DNA of 64,000 nucleotides from Micromussa lordhowensis (Eukaryota > Cnidaria > Anthozoa > Scleractinia > Lobophylliidae): NCBI GenBank assembly GCA_964020085.1, contig OZ026596.1, forward strand, positions 32,405,722 to 32,469,721, written 5' to 3'. This document shows, piece by piece, positions 11,299 through 22,455 of the stretch (the stretch's first letter is position 1; each line of letters opens with the position of its first letter). The translations under genes were made by a program, and so were the position numbers. A model generated the notes under the pieces. That model was not told the DNA's origin. It was given only the letters and a program-made list of their open reading frames with translations, and did no database searches.

Positions 11299-13839
11299 TG
11301 AATTTCTTGTAATATATAATTATTTATTGATTAATTATAATACATTAGCAATATTAGGTAGTATATTATACACAAAGAGCATAATTTTATTGAAATGTAT
11401 TAACTGTAACTTAAACTTTTCATCATCGCATGTTGTAAATATTGTTGAAAATGATTCATCATGTACAAAGCAGTATGTATCACTGGCGATCCATTGGATG
11501 GCTGATGAAGTACAGCATACATGTAAATGTGTCCCGGGGAAGGGACTCCTATACGTAAAGCTCAGGGATGGTCGTTGGAAAATTTGAATAACACCCTTAA
11601 AGGAGATTAATCTGGGCGTGACCTGAGCTTTATTTGGAACATAAAATATACCACTTAAAACAGAATAGGTTCAGTTACCAGCCGTTATTCTGAAAAGGAG
11701 CCCAGGCCAGTGGACTGGACTCCAGAGAGCAGCGGAAATCGTCATCAAAAACGGAAATGAGAGCGCTTTTTGGATTGTTGTCTCTTCAAGGGCACACTAT
11801 AAGATACTTTGACAGCTAAGAATATTGGTGCTTTGTTATGAACACCCTTAAGTGAAACCAAATTCCTTGATTTTATACCCCCAAACAAGACAACGAGCAT
11901 CTCCAATCTTTTCATATGGGAGTTTCCCCCACCCCTGGGAAATGTGTCTTATCTTACAAGACCCCTATCTTTGGGAATTGAATCAATCTGCAGTGCAGGT
12001 CAAAGTGTTTGCTTAGCAACATGACTCGTCAGACCTTGATATCACTCTGATAATTGATAAAAAAAAAATGAATCTAAAGGACTCTAAAGCCATAGATTGT
12101 AGCATTTTCAGAGAGGAACCTCATTAATCTGGTCACCAGTCTGGCGGTATAAACGGAGTGGCTGTATTACAGTGCGACTACTCCAACCAAGGCCACCCAA
12201 CAAAAACTTCCACAAATTTATTAAATAAAAATCACGGAGGATAACAATAGTTTTGCAACAAAATTTGTAGAAAACTTTGTCGGTTGGCCTTGGTTAGAGT
12301 AGTCGCACTGTAAAGGGGTTCTTTAGATACTGAAATAAAGTGGCCATAATGAGGTAGCCATATTAACGGGGTGATCATAAGGCAGGGTTCTACTTTTCAA
12401 CACATTTACACCCATAATATACATGGTTGAATGAAAGTCAAAATAACAAATATTTATTGCAATTCTTGTGCCAGCAGTCTGCTTCCTGTGGTTTAGGAAG
12501 TGTGGACTTCTACTCGTTAGGTCATTTGCACGTGTAGGATTCATAAATCTAACTATTGAATCAATCAAATAGCTAGTTGGTCAGCCGAGCAGTCGGCCAG
12601 GCGGTCAGTCAATGAATTTGATTCGAAATAGAGTCATACGTGTTCTTTGGAAGTATAAGCTACATGTATCAGGGTAAATACACTAGTACATTTTATTAGC
12701 CTTCTTTTCCTGTTGGCCAAAGGCAAGAATTGTATTATAAAACCTAGTATTTAAATAAAAATAATCTAAAAGATGTTAGTATTTTAAAACATGAACTGTG
12801 TGTACCTTTACCCTTTCACTTCTCCGAGAGTCCTGGGCTATAGTAGTACGTATTATGCTGTACAAGGTTGGCTTTAACTTTTAAGTCTGTTATAATCGAT
12901 GGAACTGTAGTTTCAGCGTTTAATTAAGTCAAATATGTGGGTGAAGCCCTCGAGTGTGTGTGACCAGTCAGATGAAATGTGTTACGCATTACTGCTTCCA
13001 TGTGGTACAGTTTGTTTTCTCGCTACGTTGCAAAATGTTTGTTTTTTTGTTGGTAACTTCTGGACGTGAATCTCTTGAGAGTGACAAGACTAAAATACAG
13101 TTATGGCAAAAGGAAGGAGCAAATAGTATGTCTGAAAAGATAAAATACATTGTCGTGAGAGGTTATCCAGCCATTCCAGGCGCAGTGACACATTTCGTTA
13201 TTAATGGAGCGAACTGTCCATTTGAGAAATCAGAAAGTTGGCTCGATTGGGGGGCGGGGGCAAGATGACTCAAAATAAAGGTTCACTCGCTTTAAAGGTA
13301 AACTGACCCTCGGGCGACCAAAACATTTTAAATGTAAACGCTTTGGATATGCTTGATTCGTTTACCAGGAACACGTCGGGGCATATAGTGCGTACGCGAA
13401 ACAAGGTGGAACCAATTTTTGGCTTCATTAGCAGCGACAACTTTTCCCATATAGCTGTTCGGTAAACGATTTCTCGGGTGGAGGGTGGGACCGCTCTTCT
13501 CCATATAAACAGACCGTTCGTCTGTAAACTACGTGCGATGAAACATCAACGTGAAATGAACGTTCCTAGTGCAATCGAGTAACGGGCTCCTGGTGTAATT
13601 CTATCTTTTGTTTGTTTTGTTTGTTTTTTTCACTTGGGAGTGAGCCTAAAATTGAAATAGCTCCACCCTAGTCAACAAATGTGAGTGGCAGATGCTACAG
13701 AAGAAAATACATTAAAATTCTAAATCTCAGCATCTCGTATAACTGTTTTGTTGCGCTTTTAGAATGACAAAATCAACTGAAAGGACTTGCTTTGATGGGC
13801 CAAAAGTAGTACTTCTGTAACTAGCAACTCAGAGGTTCC
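11299..13839. other. Intergenic region downstream of PREB
   Basis: This contains the PREB 3' UTR, whose end I cannot place, and repeat debris. Around 12100-12370 an older degraded repeat is split by the MITE at 12170-12310. A 104-codon open frame at 12954-13268 has no recognisable domain and starts at a non-optimal context, so I do not call it a gene. Confidence 0.5.
12170..12310. mobile_element. 141-bp TIR MITE with TA target site
   Basis: The ends are CAGTGCGACTACTC and its reverse complement GAGTAGTCGCACTG. TA flanks both sides (12168-12169, 12311-12312). The pairing continues into AACCAAGGCCA and TGGCCTTGGTT, about 36 bases per arm. It is too short to encode anything and is probably a Tc1/mariner-type MITE nested in an older repeat. 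Confidence 0.85.
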
Positions 13840-14460
13840 TCAAATCAAGTCGTTCATTCGTATAACACAAGGTTCTCCTCATCTGGTAATTACTATGTTA
13901 ACCCATCCAGAACAAACATAATGTGAAATTCTCTTACTAGATTAGGGCCAAATCTATGGAATTCTCTGCATAATACCGCACGTGACCTCCCTCGTAAGAG
14001 TTTTAAAACAGAAATCCACAATATGATTCTGTCTTTTCTGGTTCTGCGGATATTTACATTGAATCGCCTTCTATAGTTCAGAAACTTATATCAACTTTTC
14101 CACAATGACAGTTGAATCTGCGGTTATTTTGATGTGTTAAAGTTGCAATGATGGCAGTTATTCATTTATTTACTTATTATTACTATTTTATTCCCTTTTT
14201 TTGCGCTTACTCTGTAATGTCATCTCATGTATTTTTCAAGCGATGTGTTATACCTCTATTACTTTTCCACTTGTTATGTTAATACTTTAGGGCTACTCAG
14301 CTTTTCAATCACTTTTTTCATACCTTGTTCAAATTCGACAGGCTGTAATGTAAACCTATTTTCTCCTGTCGCTTCCCGCCTCGACTAGCCAATGCTATGT
14401 TGCGGGAAGCGACCATTTTGTATTTTTCTTTTGCCAAATAGTAAATAAAGTTGAAAGTTG
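13840..14460 (+). pseudogene. LINE 3' end with ORF2 C-terminus and tandem tail
   Basis: One frame at about 13855-14075 reads RLGPNLWNSLHNTARDLPRK followed by a stop, the conserved C-terminal end of non-LTR ORF2 proteins, with one internal stop. Downstream lies a 3' UTR-like stretch ending in AATAAAGTTGAAAGTTGAAG, where short GTTGAAA repeats form the tail. The remainder of the element is missing. Confidence 0.7.
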
Positions 14461-17400
14461 AAGGTGCTTACTAGGTCAACCGAACCACGGAATAAATGAG
14501 CGAAAAGTCAGAGGCACTGTGACGCCTTAAGGAAAACGAAAGGGAAAAAAAGTCGATTTAACCTAAAAGCAAATGCAGAAATACTAATAAGTTTCTAATC
14601 AGTATTGCGGACAGTTATTTCAGATATTAAATCCGGTTCTTTTGTGTCTTAAAACAGTGGTCGCGTCAGTCTTTCAGCTGTTCATTAAGGCATTTAGACG
14701 ACGTTTGCTAAACGGGCATTTCCATTTTAACACTGATCGCTTATTATTAGATATACTAACTCGCTGTGAAGAGACCACAGCGACCGGACAACTTGAATCT
14801 GGCCCTTTGACAGATGTCAGTTCAAATTATTGTTCAAGTTAAAATTTTTGCTCCTTTTTGTTAGTTGTATGTTATTTTGTCCATGTACTTAATAAGATAT
14901 GAAGGACGGTTTAGAAAACAAATCTTCAACCCTCACTTTCTAATAAATACTAGCTTCCATCGTCCACTGAAGTTTGGAAAATAGGCAGTTGTACCAAGAA
15001 AAGTATTTTTTCACAACTCGCTAGAAGTCTAAATCAGATATCCTGGAAGAAATACAGCACGGCGTTTTTGTTTACGCGGTTTCAACAAATTTTTAACGTT
15101 GCTGTAAATACGAAGAGCAAAAAAACGAGAAGCTTTGTTGTGAAGAAAATGATTGTCTCTGCATTGGTAGACGGAATCTCTGACAGATTGTATTCCGGTT
15201 AGTAAACTGTCAATTCTAAGGAAAACGGATTCCAAACCTGTTTGTCCTTGAGTATTAAAAGATGACGGAAGAAAAGCCGTAAAGATATGAAGACTCTACG
15301 GAGAAAAATCGTCTTGTTTCGGTCTAGTTTTGTGGTAAGTTAAAAAACGCGTTGTATATAAAAGACATTGTCTATGCTGACATAGATTTTTCCATTTTTG
15401 AACGCGTTCTGAATATTATGGTGTAAGCGTACTTTAAAAACAAAAGCTTAAGACGTAAAACGCCAGTGGGTACGATAAAAGCATAAAAATAATTCCGTTT
15501 TACGTATTCCTACTACTATTTACGTCCAATGGACGAAAAACATTCCTGTGGTTATTTCTAATTACAAAACCGCGAATGCCATTTTTAGTACGTGCAAGAG
15601 CGAGTGGGAAAATTTGCCCCTCGCATAGCGTCTGCGTTTTGTGGTCGTTTCAATCGCAGATGTCATTCGGGGTGGCCCAGGTGTGAAGCAGACCACACAG
15701 GAGCAAGTGTGCTGGTGATGACGAAGATTCTGACTTTGGTAACGCAGCTTTTCATGAGATAAGTTGTGTAAAAGAACGTTGTTGTTGAAAATAGATTATA
15801 AAGAGTGACGTAGTAGATTACGCCTGCGTAGTAAGAAACGCGCAAACAGGTTCATTATGAAGTCATTGTAGTGTCACCGCAAATATATCAGTAAATTTTA
15901 TTAGTTGAAACAACACTGAAAAAAGGCAGAATTCAAACTAAATTTAATGCTTTGATTTTTAAGTAAAAACACTTAGCCATTTTACCGGGAAAAGTCATGT
16001 CCTAAAGTGTAAAAGATCGCGAATCGGTCAAGAAGCCAAATGGTGATGTTCCTTTGAGAGAGAGGTTGCAAACTGAAATACACAAATGGAAATGGTGCAA
16101 ATTAAAGTAAACATCTATATAACAGAAGTCGATGTTACTGAAGCCAAAACTCAAGTCAACTGTTTTGGTTTATAAACCGTCGGCTGGTCGAATCGATTCC
16201 AATTAGTTGCCAATGTTTGTTCAAAACTAACAAATACTAGTTTTATGGTCATAACGGTATAATCCTAATGACAACGAACGTAGCCAGTCTTGTTGAAAGT
16301 AGTGTAGACGTTTTTCAGAAGTTGTTGTTAAACGTTCACGACGAAAAACAAGAAAGATGAGCCGGAAATATAGATAATCGGGATGCAATTTTCAGGGAGA
16401 AGGCTTTCAGTGCTTCGGTGCTATCTTTCCCCGCCAAATAACAACTTCAGTCTCATGTTTTATGCAGAGAGGAGCGAGCGAAAACTTCAAATATTTTGTA
16501 AATAATCCGCTACTGTTATTTACTTCAGGCGGAGACATTATAGCGAACCTTTCAACTGAATCAATCGATGTTAAAAGTTCCGGGTTGTGTCCACAAAGAC
16601 TCGAGTTTCTAAACAACAACACTGACTTTACGATAACAATTCATTGTTGTTGACTCTATTATATTCATTACCTCCTCATTATTAGATTCTTAAACTTCAA
16701 TCGTTCACCTTTTGAGAGCTGAATTAAACTGTTGAACCTGGCGCTGTAAATAAATCAGTCACGATGTTAGTCTGTATCTCAGTATGAGGTTACAATTTGT
16801 CAATACAATCAAGCGCTGAATTTCGAAAACTTTTCAGTAAAACGCAACATTAAAATCCACGAAACAATTTTGCTCATTAGCAAAACAAATAGCATTTTTT
16901 AAGATTTTACATTAATGGTTTCTACGAGGAACAGACAAGAAGAATTTCATCAAGGAATAAAAAGGCCGAATGAGTTTTCCTTATCGATCCTGATAGCCTT
17001 TTTTAGTCGACCAACACGATTGAAACCACCGAAAATTATTCGCCCATCTGGCGCAAACTGCCCAAGAGCACGTGCAAAACTAGAGCACACTTATCAAGTT
17101 TTATTCCAATACTGTCATTTTCTTTGTAGGCTTCTTGTGTTATTAGTTTTAATAGAAAGAGGTAGAATACAGTACGTTTACTGAGGGTTGTAGCAAAGAG
17201 AAATAAAGATTGTTTTTGAGCTACGTTATCAAGTAGTGGCGAGTCGTTGTGGTTTTATCGTCAGCGTAAAACACTGTTACGCACATGTCACATTGCGTGA
17301 AATGAAATTCGTTAAAGGGAACATCAATTATTTAACCAATGAAGATATAAAGACAGAAGGACAAAATTTTTCATCGCTCAAAGTTCTGGCGCCTTGTGAT

Positions 17401-17525
17401 CGAAAATACGCGTCAAGACCTAGCTTTGTCCAACTAGACAAACGCAGAATTTCTTGAGAAGTGGTGAGGGAGATCAAAAAGAGTTGTCGGTAGAGTGACA
17501 ACGAATTTTACCGTTGTCGCCCAAC
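14461..17525. other. Upstream region of the PRGamide gene
   Basis: About 3 kb without a supported gene. Several short open frames occur on both strands with no domain or compositional support. It must hold the promoter and 5' UTR of the neuropeptide gene at 17526, possibly with non-coding exons, but I see no TATA box or splice pair that I would defend. Confidence 0.4.
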
Positions 17526-19859
17526 ATGAAGACGGAAGCATTGGCGTTTCTCATTTGTGCCTTATTCCTTCGCGAAATAACTGCTTACGAACAAGTGACT
17601 CAAAGTGTGGAGCAGAAAAAGACAGTCGCAAAAAGAGACGAAGTATTTTACAACAATGTTGGATCGGTGAAAAACTCCTACCGAGTTTCAGGAGCGGAAA
17701 GGAGGTCAACAGAAAACCAGGAAAATCAAGGAACTCGGGCCGGGAGTACCGACAGTGAGTTGTTATACTATGGGCCATTTTATCCCAGGGATTATGAAGG
17801 ACGGGAGTACGAGCTTTACTACCCTGAGAACCCCAGTTACGAAGAATGGTATGGCCCATTTGAGCCGCCGGTGGACTATTACGAAAACGAAGGAGGAAGC
17901 TGGGACGGCCAAGACTACAAACGTTCATTTGACTTCAATGGTCCTCGTGGGGGTAGGAGTGTGTACTATGGTCCCCGAGGGGGGAGGTATGTATACTATG
18001 GCCCACGAGGGGGAAGATCAGTTCAAAGTGAAGCTGGACCGCGTGGAGGAAGATCTGTGGAAAACGCCAATGGACCACGTGGGGGGAGGTCTGCGGAGAA
18101 CGACAATGGACCACGTGGAGGAAGGTCTGCAAAAGATAAATCTGTAACTTTGAATACGAACATGGGACCCCGAGGGGGTAGAGCAGTAAACAATGATGGA
18201 CCAAGAGGCGGAAGAGCAGTCGAGGGATCACAAACAAAGAGATCTACAACAACAGAACAAAAATCAGACGCAAAATCAACAACCGAGAATGGACCGCGAG
18301 GAGGCAGGGACACTACAGCCGATGCAGGTCCGAGAGGAGGCCGAGCAGTCTCTGAGAAAAAAGCTTCCTCGGATGAGGCCAGTGGACCCCGTGGAGGAAG
18401 AGATACCAAGTCTGCTGCCAGTGGCCCACGAGGAGGTAGGGATGTGGGAGACAAAAACCCCAGGGAGGAGAGAGTCAGGTCAGTTGCCAACGATGGTCCA
18501 AGGGGAGGTAGATCAGTGTTATTCGGTCCACGGGGTGGTAGGGCTGTAAATTCTGGTCCAAGAGGTGGGAGAGCTATTGATTACGGCCCTCGTGGAGGAA
18601 GATCTGTACTTTTTGGCCCTCGGGGAGGTAGAGCAATATATTTTGGTCCTCGGGGTGGACGAGCAATAGATTTCGGTCCAAGAGGTGGTAGAGCAATTGA
18701 TTACGGCCCCAGGGGTGGTAGAGAAATTTATTACGGACCTCGGGGCGGAAGAGCTATAGAATATGGCCCGAGGGGTGGTAGAGCTTTAGAGTATGGACCT
18801 AGGGGAGGTAGGGCAGTTGAATATGGTCCCCGAGGTGGTAGATCCCTTTTTTATGGTCCTCGTGGTGGCAGATCCTTGGAAACTTATGGTCCACGCGGTG
18901 GAAGAGCAATCGATTACGGTCCCAGAGGAGGTAGGGCTGTTGAAAATGGTCCCAGGGGAGGTAGGTCACTAGCGTTCGGTCCCCGGGGTGGTCGATCTGT
19001 GGGTGATGGTCCCAGGGGAGGTCGATCGCTAGATCTTGGCCCTCGTGGGGGAAGGTCTCTGTTCGAGGGTCCACGCGGCGGTCGATCGACTTTGTATGAT
19101 ATTGTTTATGGTCCAAGAGGGGGAAGGTCTGCAGAATACGACGGTCCCCGTGGTGGAAGAGACCTTGATTACATCTATGGACCCCGTGGTGGTAGAAGCC
19201 TGGGTTATGTAGACATTTATGGTCCCAGAGGGGGAAGAGCATTAGAGGAAATGGATTTCGGACCGAGGGGAGGTCGCGCCGTTGATTACGCAAGTGAGGG
19301 ATATTATGATTTTGGCCCAAGGGGAGGAAGGGCCATTTATTATGAAGCAGGGCCGCGCGGAGGTAGGGGTATTGAATTTGAGGCAGGTCCCCGTGGGGGA
19401 CGAGGTGTGGAGTATGGAATTTTTAGTGGGCCACGTGGCGGAAGGGACATTTCTGGACCTCGCGGGGGACGCAGTGCTGCCTACTTTGAAGCATCAAACG
19501 GCCCTCGTGGAGGACGTGCCGTAGAAAATGGGCCCCGAGGAGGTAGGAGCGCAGTTATTAACTCTATGTCTGGCCCTCGGGGTGGAAGGTCCATCCTATC
19601 AGAGGGTGCCATGTGGACCAACAGTGGAGCTAGTAACACAGGGCCACGTGGAGGAAGGAGCGTAAGCAACAGCAAGGCAGAGGAAGCTGGACCTCGAGGT
19701 GGTCGGAGCACCTCCGAGGATAAAAAAAGTGAGAAGCGTGAGGCCACCAGCACTACAGCGGTACAGCAGACACTTGCTAAAAAACGAGAGGAAAGAGACT
19801 CTAAGGAGGCAGATGTTGATTTGCAAAAGATAGATAAACAGCTAACAACGTCCAGCTGA
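17526..19859 (+). CDS. PRGamide neuropeptide precursor with 47 GPRGGR copies
   Basis: Secreted precursor of amidated neuropeptides, 777 residues from ATG 17526; the first ATG gives the signal peptide MKTEALAFLICALFLREITA. The N-terminal third has acidic spacers and dibasic sites, the last being DYKR just before the first peptide. Then 47 exact copies of GPRGGR follow. Cleavage at the single Arg after GG leaves a C-terminal Gly, the amide donor, so each copy should give a peptide ending GPRG-amide (for example SVYY- or AIDY-GPRG-amide). Many spacers carry Asp or Glu just before the last spacer residue, where cnidarian N-terminal processing often cuts, so YGPRG-amide or FGPRG-amide are possible mature forms. 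This fits the cnidarian PRGamide / X-PRX-amide family that includes Hydra Hym-355. Codons of the repeats vary freely at third positions while the hexapeptide never changes. The C-terminus is Lys/Glu-rich. The stop lies 39 nt before a 3' UTR donor. Confidence 0.93.
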   Translation: MKTEALAFLICALFLREITAYEQVTQSVEQKKTVAKRDEVFYNNVGSVKNSYRVSGAERRSTENQENQGTRAGSTDSELLYYGPFYPRDYEGREYELYYPENPSYEEWYGPFEPPVDYYENEGGSWDGQDYKRSFDFNGPRGGRSVYYGPRGGRYVYYGPRGGRSVQSEAGPRGGRSVENANGPRGGRSAENDNGPRGGRSAKDKSVTLNTNMGPRGGRAVNNDGPRGGRAVEGSQTKRSTTTEQKSDAKSTTENGPRGGRDTTADAGPRGGRAVSEKKASSDEASGPRGGRDTKSAASGPRGGRDVGDKNPREERVRSVANDGPRGGRSVLFGPRGGRAVNSGPRGGRAIDYGPRGGRSVLFGPRGGRAIYFGPRGGRAIDFGPRGGRAIDYGPRGGREIYYGPRGGRAIEYGPRGGRALEYGPRGGRAVEYGPRGGRSLFYGPRGGRSLETYGPRGGRAIDYGPRGGRAVENGPRGGRSLAFGPRGGRSVGDGPRGGRSLDLGPRGGRSLFEGPRGGRSTLYDIVYGPRGGRSAEYDGPRGGRDLDYIYGPRGGRSLGYVDIYGPRGGRALEEMDFGPRGGRAVDYASEGYYDFGPRGGRAIYYEAGPRGGRGIEFEAGPRGGRGVEYGIFSGPRGGRDISGPRGGRSAAYFEASNGPRGGRAVENGPRGGRSAVINSMSGPRGGRSILSEGAMWTNSGASNTGPRGGRSVSNSKAEEAGPRGGRSTSEDKKSEKREATSTTAVQQTLAKKREERDSKEADVDLQKIDKQLTTSS

Positions 19860-20482
19860 GCGCAAACTTACTGTGCAGGATATCGTCCAATTTATAAGGT
19901 AATTACTTTACTTTGCTAATATTACACTGGGTTTCTATGACCATAAGAACATGTGATTTATCATCTAACTCGTCAACAAAAGAGCGATTAACCAGTTAGA
20001 ACCAAATTAACAGTCGCTGTAAAGCGTCAGAAAATTTCTGCTTTCAAACCAAGTAGCGATTGATTTAATGAGGTTTATATCTGATTGGCTAAGAAGCGAT
20101 ATCTTTTCCTTGTTTTCCAAAAAAATATCTAATATAATTCGTTCCTTTTTCTTTCTTTTCATTGGCTGAGAGCCCACACATGACTTGCAAATAATTGCCT
20201 ATAACTAATGGTCTTATCATGCGTAACGTCCAAATGTGTTTTGCTGCAAATGATGTTCTGCTCATGCGTAATTGCGTAATTTTCACACTCTTGGGTGAAA
20301 AATGGCATTGGTGATCGAACTGCAAAACAAGTATGGTACTCGGTTATCACAATATATCGAATCATTTGTCAGTGGTAGATATCAGTGTTTGGCCTTAGAC
20401 TTCAGCTTTGGCAAATAACTGATCTGCTCGCCACTGACAAATCACGATATTTCGCTGAACCTCGTCCCATGATTGTTAAATG

Positions 20483-20872
20483 TGTGGAACAGAAAGTTTA
20501 TTTCTAGTATAGCAAATACGATTTTGAATAAGTTAAATATGACTATGATGGCGTTTGCCTGTCCTTTTTACATTTTTTTCTTTTATTAATCACATTAAAG
20601 AATATACATGAATGCCTTGGACTTTTGATAAATTATATGCAGACACGAGTATCTGCCGGAAAAAGCTTAATTTTCCCTGTGGAACAGAAAGTTTATTTCT
20701 AGTATAGCAAATACGATTTTGAATAAGTTAAATATGACTATGATGGCGTTTGCCTGTCCTTTTTACATTTTTTTCTTTTATTAATCACATTAAAGAATAT
20801 ACATGAATGCCTTGGACTTTTGATAAATTATATGCAGACACGAGTATCTGCCGGAAAAAGCTTAATTTTCCC
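20483..20872. repeat. Perfect 195-bp tandem duplication in the 3' UTR intron
   Basis: The block starting TGTGGAACAGAAAG occurs at 20483-20677 and again at 20678-20872 with no difference that I can see. The duplicated locus (around 29970-30200) has only one copy, so the event came after the 9.5 kb duplication, or it is an assembly artefact. Confidence 0.9.
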
Positions 20873-21182
20873 AAAGTATATAACACGGCAACGCAATCTA
20901 AGTGTGATTAATTTTTTTCTTTCATTTTCTTTTCTTTTTAAGGTCAGTGTTCATGGTAATGGCGACATAAACTGAGCCAAGAGGGATCTACTAAAACTTG
21001 TTTGACGTCAAGTTGAATCACGATGAATAATATTAAGCAAATAATCAGACCGGTAGAACAGAAATTATATATCCGCACTGTGTAAACTGCTGAAGTTAAG
21101 TTGCTTTCCCTCAACTTTATAAAGACGAGAATGAAATATTTTGAATTGTTCAGAAAGGAATGTAACGAGGGTAAAGAAAATT

Positions 21183-21188
21183 AATAAA
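21183..21188 (+). promoter_or_regulatory. Polyadenylation signal AATAAA (PRGamide)
   Basis: AATAAA in the context TTAATAAAATCACAG, at the end of the region conserved between both copies of the gene; the copy-2 equivalent is 30653-30658. Confidence 0.55.
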
Positions 21189-21205
21189 ATCACAGTAACC
21201 AAGTA

Positions 21206-22341
21206 AGTCACATGATGGTGCTTTACTTTATTTTAGAAGGACAAAAAATGGAAGAATGAGAGCACGAGGCAATGAGCCAATTAACAAATGAACCAATGAA
21301 AAGCGGAGAAAATCAAACTCGTAAACGCAAGAGAGAATGAAAAAAAAAAGAATGATTAAGCGAATGATATATTGAAGGAATTAACCAGTATTATTATATG
21401 GCTACAATAGTACGCGCGCTCTGATTGGCTGCTGAGCGGGCATTATTTTCTTGTAATGACCGGGCATTATAAAAAAAAATTTCAATGTTAAATTTGCCCT
21501 AGCTAGATCTTGGCGTAATAAAGGCAAAAATTGTCTCATTTTCAAAGAAACTGTTTTTACTATCCCTTCTGGTTTCGATCGCACGGCCAGGGTTTTCTCT
21601 GTTCAGTGAACGTGGCCTCGAATGATCTCAAGCCTCGGTCTGAGATTTCCCTGTAATGACCTCACTCTCGGTTAAGGCGGGGGTCCACCTGAAAGCCGTA
21701 TTTTGGCTTGGTATTATGTTCTTAATGCAAATATCTCGTTTACGTTTCAAGCAATCAAGAATCTGTTCACTCATTACACACATCTATGTTTTGCGCCGTT
21801 TTGTAAATTTTTTGGTGATTTTTAGGTTTATTTGGAGACAGATAGTTTTTCTCAAAGGATTAGTAAAATTTATGGAAATAGGAAATTTTGAAGATTTGGT
21901 GTTGTTTTAAAATTAGAGTTTGAAGTTAAAAATTGATAGATACACACCAAACAGTTGCCTAACAACCCGAGTGCCATTGTGGGGTCGGGCAACTGTCTGG
22001 TGGTGTTCCATAACCTTTTCTCCCCCTTTCAATCTCTCTTTAAACTTCCTCAAATTTCACTTTAATTCAGGTAAACCCCCACCTTAATAAGTGGTATTGA
22101 ATGACTGGGCTACATCCATTGTCAACAGCCTTTGTAGAGTGGAAGGCTAAAGCTGCATTTTTGTTAGTTGTATGATCATTTTCCCGAAAGATTTGGGGAA
22201 AAAAAGATAAATAACTGGACGAATGAACGATTGATACTCAGTAACCAATTGCAAAATGTCCCCTCTGGTGTGAAGCGCAAATCCACCTCCCCACTCTCCC
22301 CATGTTACCTCCCTATTTAGTTCCCAAGGCCCGCGCGTAAT
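21206..22341. other. Intergenic, with a dispersed repeat at about 21800-22085
   Basis: Between the neuropeptide and PQ-loop genes. The block at 21800-22085 (for example TAGTTTTTCTCAAAGGATTA) is found in reverse complement at about 40595-40880 and 50880-51140 in the GPCR array. It contains no open frame shared between copies, so it is a non-coding interspersed repeat. It is absent from the equivalent place before PQ-loop copy 2. Confidence 0.6.
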
Positions 22342-22369
22342 ACTTCCGGTTTCGTTATCCAAAATGGCG
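22342..22369 (+). promoter_or_regulatory. Core promoter of PQ-loop copy 1: ETS and YY1-like motifs
   Basis: ACTTCCGG (ETS/GABPA consensus) at 22342-22349 is followed 11 bases later by AAAATGGCG at 22361-22369, a YY1-type motif often found just downstream of TATA-less start sites. The identical pair with the same spacing lies before copy 2 at 31406-31433. Confidence 0.55.
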
Positions 22370-22455
22370 ACTCTCTGGCAGATAAAAAAACAATTGCATC
22401 TCATTGAATAAGAATAGCAAATACCTCGTTCTTCAAAGCACACCGACACATGTAA

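Larger units (their letters stand above)
19860..21205 (+). other. PRGamide 3' UTR with one intron
   Basis: The UTR is contiguous to 19898, where ATAAG|GTAATT is a good donor. A polypyrimidine tract followed by TTTTTAAG|GTCAGTG at 20941-20943 is the matching acceptor, and the last exon runs to the polyadenylation signal at 21183. The same donor, acceptor and signal are kept in the duplicate copy (29393, 30414, 30653), which supports the model. Confidence 0.6.

Noticed and set aside
12954..13268. 104-codon open frame downstream of PREB
   Set aside because: No domain, no splice logic, and ordinary composition; likely chance.
17514..17525. Start of the neuropeptide precursor 12 bases upstream
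   Set aside because: The codon there is TTG. The first ATG at 17526 leads straight into a good signal peptide.
18023..19753. Long open frames on the minus strand and other plus frames across the neuropeptide coding region (for example rich in LPPRGP)
   Set aside because: They are by-products of the GC-rich 6-codon repeat read in other frames. They start without context, follow the repeat period and have no independent features.
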